Of a DNA stretch of 11,020 nt, positions 6,398 to 11,020 are shown one piece after another. The DNA comes from an uncultured Clostridia bacterium (lineage in GTDB: Bacteria; Bacillota; Clostridia; Oscillospirales; Ruminococcaceae), in assembly GCA_945910715.1 (NCBI GenBank), contig CAMDZU010000024.1, forward strand, positions 1 through 11,020, written 5' to 3'. A program made the position numbers and the translations under genes. Position 1 is the first letter of the stretch. Every line of letters begins with the position of its first letter. Below the pieces are notes generated by a model that was not told the origin of the DNA, searched no databases, and worked only from the letters and a program-made list of their open reading frames with translations.

Positions 6398-7045
6398 ATG
6401 CCTGTTTTTGCACTGGACGAAAATGAAATTTATTTCCCCGACCCAACTCTCGCAGAGGAGGACGGACTTCTTGCGGTAGGGGGAGATTTGTCGGTGGAAA
6501 GGCTTGTCCTTGCCTACTGCAACGGGATTTTCCCCTGGTATAACGAGGGCGACCCTATAATGTGGTGGTGTCCAAGGGAAAGATTTATCATAAGACCCTC
6601 TCATATTCATATTTCCCATTCCATGGAGAAGTTTTTCAGAAAGCATAAGGCGGAAATACGTCTTAACAGGGATTTTGCGGACACAATGCACAGATGCAGA
6701 GCCAAAAGGGAAAAAGACGGAACGTGGATAACCGACCAAATGGAAAAGGCATATTTTGCCCTGCACCAAAATCATTTTGCCGTAAGCGTTGAAGCCTTCA
6801 TTGACGGAAAGCTTGGAGGCGGACTGTACGGAGTTTGTATCGGAAAATGCTTTTTCGGAGAGAGTATGTTTTCGGATATGGAAAACGGCTCAAAGGCGGC
6901 GCTTATCCTTTTTGCGAAGCTGCTTGAAGAAAAGGGCTTTCTGATGATTGACTGTCAGTTTCACACCGACCACCTTGAAAGCATGGGCGGCGAAACAATA
7001 AGCTGGGAGGAATACAGAAAGCTGCTTGATAAGGGGTGCAAATAA
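6398..7045 (+). CDS. aat: Leucyl/phenylalanyl-tRNA--protein transferase
   Basis: Aat takes Leu or Phe from its tRNA and attaches it to proteins that begin with Lys or Arg, creating an N-degron for ClpS. The 215 residues contain the family signatures in order: FPDPTLAEEDGLLAVGGDLS (13-32), GIFPWYNEGDPIMWWCPRER (43-62), the TWITDQM block, GGLYGVCIGKCFFGESMFS (141-159) and MIDCQ (183-187). E155 and Q187 match the catalytically important E156 and Q188 of the E. coli enzyme. The protein is about 20 residues shorter than the E. coli one (234) because its C-terminus stops soon after the last conserved block. GAGGAG (6382-6387) lies about ten bases before the ATG, and the clpA stop is 2 bp upstream. 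The enzyme is best known from Proteobacteria and is uncommon in Firmicutes, so its place in this operon deserves attention. Confidence 0.95.
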   Translation: MPVFALDENEIYFPDPTLAEEDGLLAVGGDLSVERLVLAYCNGIFPWYNEGDPIMWWCPRERFIIRPSHIHISHSMEKFFRKHKAEIRLNRDFADTMHRCRAKREKDGTWITDQMEKAYFALHQNHFAVSVEAFIDGKLGGGLYGVCIGKCFFGESMFSDMENGSKAALILFAKLLEEKGFLMIDCQFHTDHLESMGGETISWEEYRKLLDKGCK

Positions 7046-7165
7046 TTTTGTGCCGGAGGGCATATTTTTTGCCTTCAGAATTACACCCCGCTGTTTTCCC
7101 TCCGTTTCACTTATATACTATTATATTGGTAAGGATATACCGCCCGATTTAAACGGAACATAAGC

Positions 7166-7200
7166 AAACCGCCTGAACGCACTGTTCAAGCGGTTTTGTC
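7166..7200 (+). terminator. Terminator of the clpS-clpA-aat operon
   Basis: AAACCGC and TGAAC (7166-7178) pair with GTTCA and GCGGTTT (7184-7196), giving 12 bp with one C/A mismatch and a 5-base loop. TTTTGTCTTAACTT runs from the stem. It lies about 120 bases after the aat stop. Confidence 0.75.
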
Positions 7201-7230
7201 TTAACTTACAAAAAAGTAATCAGCGTAGGA

Positions 7231-7267
7231 AAGGCATAAAAATAAAGCCTGACCAAAATCGGGCTTT
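7231..7267 (-). terminator. Terminator of the GH32 gene
   Basis: Bases 7244-7252 and 7259-7267 form a nine-pair stem (one T/G), reading AAAGCCCGA and TCAGGCTTT on the minus strand, then ATTTTTATG. It lies about 120 bases past the GH32 stop, facing the plus-strand terminator. Confidence 0.7.
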
Positions 7268-7389
7268 CTGCGAGCCGAGGCACTCGGCTGTAAGCGTCGA
7301 ACAAAATAGATTTTTCTAACCCCTTAATTATTTCAGCGACCAACCAAAATCGTTATGATATATCTTCAATTATACCATAACCCTCACCA

Positions 7390-8682
7390 TCAAGTATCTT
7401 CTTCCTCCGTATCGTCCATAACATACAGCTCGGCATTTCCTATAACCTTGCCTGAAAGGTCGTAAACTGCATTTGTGATGACATACTCGCCGCCGTTTAC
7501 GAAAACCTCAATCATATTTCCGTCAACATAAGCTTCAATTTCCGCACCGCCGTTCAGCACGGGAGTTTCAGATATATTCAGCAGTTCCTTGTGATTTCTG
7601 ATAACGGCGGTTCTGTCGGCAATTATTCTGCCGTTTTCTTTTCGGATAATATAGCCGCCTATGTCCAGCTGTTCGCCCTCGGAAAGACTTGCCTTTACCA
7701 TATAAATTCCGCTTGGCGAGGTCGTCCTTCGGGTGAATTTCGCCTGTATATCGGGGTGAGGACGGAAGAAGATGTGACCGTCCTTTACCTCGCAGACACG
7801 GGGAATACTGAACATTCCGATCGTGTTGTTATCCATAGGCTCGGGCATTCGCAGCCACGCCACAACTATCCGCCTGCCGTCCTTGTCGGTGGTGCTTTGT
7901 GGCGCATATAAATCCAGCCCGTAATCAAGGAACTGAAACTCGCTGCCGATTTTCATAGAGCAGCTCTGCTCATCAAAATCAACCAGCGTGCAGACCGCCT
8001 GATTTCCGTCTTTTGTTCCCATAGGCGAAAAAATCAGCACATCAGAGCCGTCAACACGAAAATAATCGGGGCATTCCCACATCCAGCCGTAGCCCTCGGC
8101 AGTGGCATAATTCACATAGTCCCAATGAACAAGGTCGGCGCTTTTGTAAAACAGCAAGCGTCCCTGTTTCTCAACTGTGCTGCCCAAAACCAAGTAGTAA
8201 TTTCCGTCGCTTCCGCGCCAAACCTTCGGGTCACGGGTGTGATTTTTGTCGCCGATTTTTGTATCGGTAATCGGTGGAATAACCGTGGTTTTTCCCTCAA
8301 AATTATCGAAGCTGTAACCGTCCTCGGAGGAGATGTGAAGCTGCGCTGCGGTGAATTTGTCATTAAGACAGCAGTTGGTGTTTTCAGGGTCGGGAACGTC
8401 GTATCTTACACCGGTATAAAGCAGGTGCATATTTCCGTCCTTTTCGACAGCGCTGCCCGAAAAGCAGCCGTCCATATCATCTGTTTTGGTAGGGAACAGC
8501 GCTATGTCAAGATGCTTCCAGTTCATAAGGTCGCTGCTGACAGCGTGACCCCAGTGCATTCTGCCCCATCTCGGAGCATAGGGGAAATGCTGATAAAAAA
8601 GGTGGTATTCGCCGTTGTAGTAAATAAAGCCGTTGGGGTCGTTTATCCAGCCCCTTGGTGATTTTAAGTGTATCTCTTTCAT
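7390..8682 (-). CDS. Intracellular GH32 beta-fructofuranosidase / sucrose-6-phosphate hydrolase-type enzyme, 430 aa
   Basis: The enzyme cleaves terminal fructose from sucrose, sucrose phosphate or short fructans. GH32 landmarks are intact: WINDPNG (nucleophile D15), the FSGS block (74-77), RDPK (transition-state stabiliser D151) and ECPDYF (acid/base E203). A beta-sandwich C-terminal domain follows (about 320-430) containing IEVFVNGGEYVIT. There is no signal peptide, so it acts in the cytoplasm. The start at 8682 is set by GAGGAGG (8691-8697) eight bases upstream and by the protein beginning MKEIHLKSPRGWINDPNG, as usual. The same frame is open upstream to 8757, but that part overlaps an ABC-transporter remnant in another frame. 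The former neighbours (substrate-binding protein and ATPase pieces) suggest uptake of unphosphorylated sugar by an ABC importer, so sucrose or short fructans is a better guess than sucrose-6-phosphate. With those genes broken and a terminator-like hairpin upstream, its present promoter is unclear. Confidence 0.93.
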   Translation of the reverse strand: MKEIHLKSPRGWINDPNGFIYYNGEYHLFYQHFPYAPRWGRMHWGHAVSSDLMNWKHLDIALFPTKTDDMDGCFSGSAVEKDGNMHLLYTGVRYDVPDPENTNCCLNDKFTAAQLHISSEDGYSFDNFEGKTTVIPPITDTKIGDKNHTRDPKVWRGSDGNYYLVLGSTVEKQGRLLFYKSADLVHWDYVNYATAEGYGWMWECPDYFRVDGSDVLIFSPMGTKDGNQAVCTLVDFDEQSCSMKIGSEFQFLDYGLDLYAPQSTTDKDGRRIVVAWLRMPEPMDNNTIGMFSIPRVCEVKDGHIFFRPHPDIQAKFTRRTTSPSGIYMVKASLSEGEQLDIGGYIIRKENGRIIADRTAVIRNHKELLNISETPVLNGGAEIEAYVDGNMIEVFVNGGEYVITNAVYDLSGKVIGNAELYVMDDTEEEDT

Positions 8683-8695
8683 TCTGTTCTCCTCC

Positions 8696-8760
8696 TCAGA
8701 AAAGACATTCTTCAGTTTTCTTGTCAAAGAAATGCAGCTTTGATGGCATAAATACAAACT
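8696..8760 (-). pseudogene. 3' remnant of a sugar ABC transporter ATPase (UgpC/MsmK/MsmX type)
   Basis: On the minus strand, immediately before the GH32 ribosome site, a short frame reads EFVFMPSKLHFFDKKTEECL, then F and TGA (8696-8698). The pattern hydrophobic-x-x-x-K-hydrophobic-H-hydrophobic-FDKxTE is the characteristic last beta strand and tail of the carbohydrate-importer ATPases of this family. The ATPase body (Walker A, LSGGQ, Walker B; more than 340 residues) is absent. The frame does not match the substrate-binding remnant, which stops at TAG (8761-8763). The two are joined with no spacer, as expected for a deletion that removed the permeases and most of the ATPase. The assignment rests on about 21 residues. 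Confidence 0.6.
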
Positions 8761-9200
8761 CTATTTGTCGTTAATCGTTCCCTGTTCGATTATGGAGTCG
8801 AGGTAGATTCCCTTTTCCTCCTCGGTAAGCTCCGCAAGGGGCTGTATAATGCCGTTTGCCGCATACGCCGCAACGTCAGGACCGTCCACCGTAAGAACAT
8901 GGGGAAGATTTCCCGACAGTACCGAAGCATTAACCTTGTCGGAATATCCGCCGCCGCTGTCGTTTCGGGGGATAAACTCCACATCGGCAAAATACTTGCC
9001 GTTGTAATGCTCGTTGAAGCTGCTGACCGATTTGAGATAAGCCTGACCCTCGGGAGTTTCCTCGATAATATGTACCCACAGGCTGATGTATTGTTCTCCC
9101 TCGTCATAGCCCTCTATATCACCGTGCTGACTGTTCGGCTGCACCCGGACAGCATTGTTATACAGACTGCCGCTCCGGGGCAGCGCTGAAAAGCCTGATA
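8761..9200 (-). pseudogene. Broken sugar ABC transporter substrate-binding lipoprotein
   Basis: Residues encoded at 8761-9138 read like the N-terminal lobe of a family 1 sugar-binding protein: EGEQYISLWVHIIEETPEGQ, then FNEHYNGKYFADVEFIPRND, then LSGNLPHVLTVDGPDVAAYA and a stop at GTINDK. Full proteins are about 400-550 residues and continue after this point; here TAG (8761-8763) ends it. Upstream, AAVCITMLSGCS (lipobox, cysteine codon 9141-9143) is the end of a lipoprotein signal peptide but lies in a different frame from the mature part, so one base has been gained or two lost near 9138-9141. Before AAVCITM, no Met-Lys signal start is found within the open stretch. A GTG at 9144 keeps the mature frame open but has no ribosome site. 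The gene is thus damaged at the 5' end, in frame and at the 3' end, and cannot make a working transporter component. Confidence 0.75.
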
Positions 9201-9248
9201 GCGTAAAACGACCAAAGAAATACTTCTCCGGTCGTTTGTTGTATCAGG
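9194..9248 (-). terminator. Two-tier hairpin, probable terminator of the copper operon
   Basis: Outer arms CCTGATA (9194-9200) and TATCAGG (9242-9248) enclose AAACGACC (9206-9213) and GGTCGTTT (9230-9237), with AGAA/TTCT inside. On the minus strand the inner stem ends in CGTTTTACGC, a short T-run, about 55 bases beyond the copA stop. The outer stem is not needed for termination and is unusual. Confidence 0.55.
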
Positions 9249-9291
9249 TCAACAGCTTATTTTGCGAAAGACTCTACGGCTGTAAAGCCAA

Positions 9292-9507
9292 TCAATGAAT
9301 GTCGGTCACTTGATAGCCCTGTTCTTCAACCGCCTGCTTCAGAACATCATCGGAAATCTCTTTTTCCAGTGTTACAACCGCGGTTCCGGTCGTGTGGCTT
9401 ACTTCTGCGGATTTTACGCCTTCAAGGGCTTCAAGAGCCTTCTTTGTGTGCATTTCACAATGCTCACACATCATACCTTCAATTTTCATAGTCTTAGTTA
9501 ATGTCAT
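9292..9507 (-). CDS. Putative free CopZ-like copper chaperone from an internal start within copA
   Basis: Inside copA, AAAAGGAGA (minus strand, 9516-9524) stands nine bases before an in-frame ATG at 9507. Translation from there gives a 71-residue protein that is exactly one HMA domain: [17 protein letters not shown], a helix ([18 protein letters not shown]), [15 protein letters not shown] and [16 protein letters not shown]. This is the size and fold of CopZ, which delivers Cu(I) to CopA. The ribosome site encodes EKEKK in the pump, so it is hidden in the linker. Whether a separate protein is made is not proven; the alternative is that the site is a relic of two formerly separate genes now fused. 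In E. coli a CopZ-like product is made from copA by ribosomal frameshifting, so a second product from copA has precedent by another mechanism. Confidence 0.45.
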   Translation of the reverse strand: MTLTKTMKIEGMMCEHCEMHTKKALEALEGVKSAEVSHTTGTAVVTLEKEISDDVLKQAVEEQGYQVTDIH

Positions 9508-11020
9508 AGTCTTTTTCTCCTTTTCGGTTTTGGTTTTATTACTTATTTTACGATCCCCTTTGGAATCGTGAAGCCTGAAGAAATTTAAGCGCAGCGAATT
9601 TGTAACTACGCAAAAGCTGGACAAACTCATTGCAGCCGCAGCAAACATAGGATTAAGCTGCCAGCCAAGTATGCTTATAAAAACGCCTGCTGCAAGAGGA
9701 ATACCGATAATGTTGTAGATAAACGCCCAGAACAGATTTTCGTGAATGTTCCGAAGCGCTGCACGGCTAAGTCGGATTGCCGCAGGAACATCGGATAAGC
9801 AGCTTTTCATCAGTACCACGTCTGCTGCGTCAATTGCAACATCAGCGCCTGCACCGATAGCAATTCCTATATCGGCGCTTGTCAGCGCAGGAGCGTCGTT
9901 TACGCCGTCCCCGACCATAATAACCTTACCTTGCTGCTGCATTTTGCGGATTACGCTTTCCTTGCCGTCGGGAAGTACGCCTGCAATTACCTCGTCAACT
10001 CCTGCCTTAGCGCCTATTGCCTTTGCTGTCCGCTCATTATCGCCTGTCAGCATAACAACCTGTATGCCCATATTCCGCATTTCCCTGATTGCCGCCGGGC
10101 TGTCCTCCTTTATAACGTCGGCAACAGCGATAATACCGTAAAGCTCGCCTCCGCAGCTAAAAAACAGCGGAGTTTTACCCTCTTTTGCAAGCTGCTCCGA
10201 CCTTTCCTTTATCTCCTTCGGCACAGCTGTCTGTTCGCTTATAAACTTATAGCTGCCGCCGTAAAGGGAAGCGCCTTTTACGGCTGCAGTAAGGCCGCTG
10301 CCGGGTAAAGCCTTGAAATTCTCGGCTTCGACTGCTGTAAGACCCTGCTGCTCCGCTTCCCGGTTGATTGCCCGTGCAAGAGGGTGCTCGCTTTTCTTCT
10401 CCAGCGCATAAGCAATCGACAAAAGCTCTGTTTCGCTTCTTGCGCCTACGGGAATAATATCCGTAACCTTCGGCTCTCCTTTAGTTATCGTTCCGGTCTT
10501 ATCAAGAGCCACAATCTGTGCTTTTCTCGTTTCCTCAAGGGATACCGCAGTTTTAAAGAGGATTCCGTTTCTTGCGCCAATTCCGCTGCCAACCATAATA
10601 GCTACGGGAGTTGCAAGACCCAGCGCACAGGGACAGCTTATTACAAGAACGGATATGCCCCGTGCCAAAGCGAAGCCCACCGTCTGACCCACGAGAAGCC
10701 ATACGATTACGGTTAACACCGCAATTATTATAACAGCAGGCACAAATACCCCAGATACCTTATCTGCAATTTTCGCAATGGGCGCTTTTGTTGCTGCTGC
10801 GTCGCTTACCATCTGAATAATCTGCGAAAGCGTGGTGTCCTCGCCAACCCTTGTGGCCTCACAGCGGATAAAGCCCGATTGATTCAGCGTTCCTGCGGAA
10901 ACTGTGCTTCCAACCGATTTGTCAACAGGAATGCTCTCCCCCGTAAGAGTAGATTCATCTACCGCACTGCTTCCCTCTAAAACGGCTCCGTCCACAGGTA
11001 TATTTTCTCCCGGACGAACC
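9292..11020 (-). CDS. copA: Copper-exporting P1B-type ATPase with C-terminal CopZ-like HMA domain (5' part outside window)
   Basis: The frame runs off the right edge; 575 residues are visible. CopA pumps Cu(I) out of the cytoplasm. Visible in order: the actuator end with TGES; two membrane segments, the second carrying the Cu(I)-binding [22 protein letters not shown] (phosphorylated Asp); EKKSEHPLA (HP motif of the nucleotide domain); [20 protein letters not shown]; and the last two helices with [10 protein letters not shown] and AMSLSS, both typical of the Cu(I) class. After [10 protein letters not shown] a Lys-rich linker (about 25 residues) leads to a heavy-metal-associated domain, [20 protein letters not shown], with metal ligands CEHC. 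HMA domains are usually N-terminal in CopA; a C-terminal one in the same frame is a fusion of copA with copZ. A strong internal ribosome site at 9516-9524 sits in the linker (see separate entry). Any N-terminal HMA domain and TM1-4 lie outside the window. Confidence 0.93.
   Translation of the reverse strand, partial: VRPGENIPVDGAVLEGSSAVDESTLTGESIPVDKSVGSTVSAGTLNQSGFIRCEATRVGEDTTLSQIIQMVSDAAATKAPIAKIADKVSGVFVPAVIIIAVLTVIVWLLVGQTVGFALARGISVLVISCPCALGLATPVAIMVGSGIGARNGILFKTAVSLEETRKAQIVALDKTGTITKGEPKVTDIIPVGARSETELLSIAYALEKKSEHPLARAINREAEQQGLTAVEAENFKALPGSGLTAAVKGASLYGGSYKFISEQTAVPKEIKERSEQLAKEGKTPLFFSCGGELYGIIAVADVIKEDSPAAIREMRNMGIQVVMLTGDNERTAKAIGAKAGVDEVIAGVLPDGKESVIRKMQQQGKVIMVGDGVNDAPALTSADIGIAIGAGADVAIDAADVVLMKSCLSDVPAAIRLSRAALRNIHENLFWAFIYNIIGIPLAAGVFISILGWQLNPMFAAAAMSLSSFCVVTNSLRLNFFRLHDSKGDRKISNKTKTEKEKKTMTLTKTMKIEGMMCEHCEMHTKKALEALEGVKSAEVSHTTGTAVVTLEKEISDDVLKQAVEEQGYQVTDIH

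Larger units (their letters stand above)
7046..7389. other. Convergent intergenic region with terminators and small hairpins
   Basis: No gene is seen. In order: CGGAGGG (7054-7060) can pair either with the nearby TGCCTTC side (7070-7076) or with CCCTCCG (7098-7104). An AT-rich promoter-like stretch lies at 7110-7135. Then come a plus-strand terminator (7166-7200), a minus-strand terminator (7231-7267) and a further hairpin AGCCGAG/CTCGGCT (7273-7279 with 7283-7289, loop of three) of unknown purpose. The rest, 7290-7389, is AT-rich and featureless. Confidence 0.6.

Noticed and set aside
4197..6775. Several long minus-strand open frames opposite clpA and aat
   Set aside because: These are antisense shadows of strongly conserved genes without ribosome sites or recognisable domains.
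7273..7289. AGCCGAG/CTCGGCT hairpin as a group II intron domain V or terminator
   Set aside because: It lacks the AGC triad and bulge layout of domain V and no T-run follows on either strand.
8683..8757. Upstream extension of the GH32 protein
   Set aside because: There is no ribosome site for it, and the bases encode an ABC ATPase tail in another frame; the ATG at 8682 has GAGGAGG.
1..11020. CRISPR arrays, tRNA or rRNA genes, insertion sequences, phage genes
   Set aside because: I saw no regularly spaced repeats, cloverleaf with a TTCGA-type arm, rRNA signatures, transposase or integrase motifs.

Overview
The window looks like a chromosomal segment of a low-to-medium GC Clostridia bacterium, most likely an Oscillospiraceae/Ruminococcus-type gut or rumen organism. 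This is inferred from codon style, strong GGAGG-type ribosome sites, Firmicutes-like sigma-A promoters and the gene repertoire; no 16S or other taxonomic marker is present.

Layout. (1) 1-653, plus strand: the end of an F420-hydrogenase/dehydrogenase beta-subunit-like gene, overlapping by one base a short two-cluster ferredoxin-like gene that looks like the surviving N-terminus of a second such protein. (2) 654-1041: no gene; about 180 bases of consecutive hairpins ending in a perfect 17-bp terminator stem. (3) 1042-1805, minus: two small membrane proteins of unknown function. (4) 1893-3570: a membrane-anchored Ser/Thr kinase (minus) and an XRE-like DNA-binding protein (plus), divergently transcribed from promoters whose -35 boxes abut. 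(5) 3805-7045, plus: clpS-clpA-aat, a compact N-degron operon in which the transferase, the adaptor and the unfoldase are encoded with 2-bp gaps behind one promoter. (6) 7046-7389: convergent terminators. (7) 7390-9200, minus: an intact intracellular GH32 fructosidase preceded by the wreck of an ABC sugar transporter. The wreck is a lipoprotein substrate-binding gene with a damaged 5' end, a frameshift and a 3' truncation, joined directly to the last ~21 codons of a UgpC/MsmK-like ATPase. (8) 9292-11020, minus: the 3' part of a copper-exporting P1B ATPase carrying a C-terminal CopZ-like domain, with a strong internal ribosome site and in-frame ATG exactly at the start of that domain.

How the genes work together. 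ClpS captures N-degrons, Aat can create them by adding Leu/Phe to N-terminal Lys/Arg, and ClpA (with a ClpP encoded elsewhere) destroys the substrates. The kinase and the HTH protein probably form a local signalling pair. The fructosidase once belonged to a sucrose/fructan uptake operon that has since decayed. The copper ATPase may give both a full-length pump and a separate small chaperone from one gene. I found no CRISPR array, tRNA, rRNA or intact mobile element.
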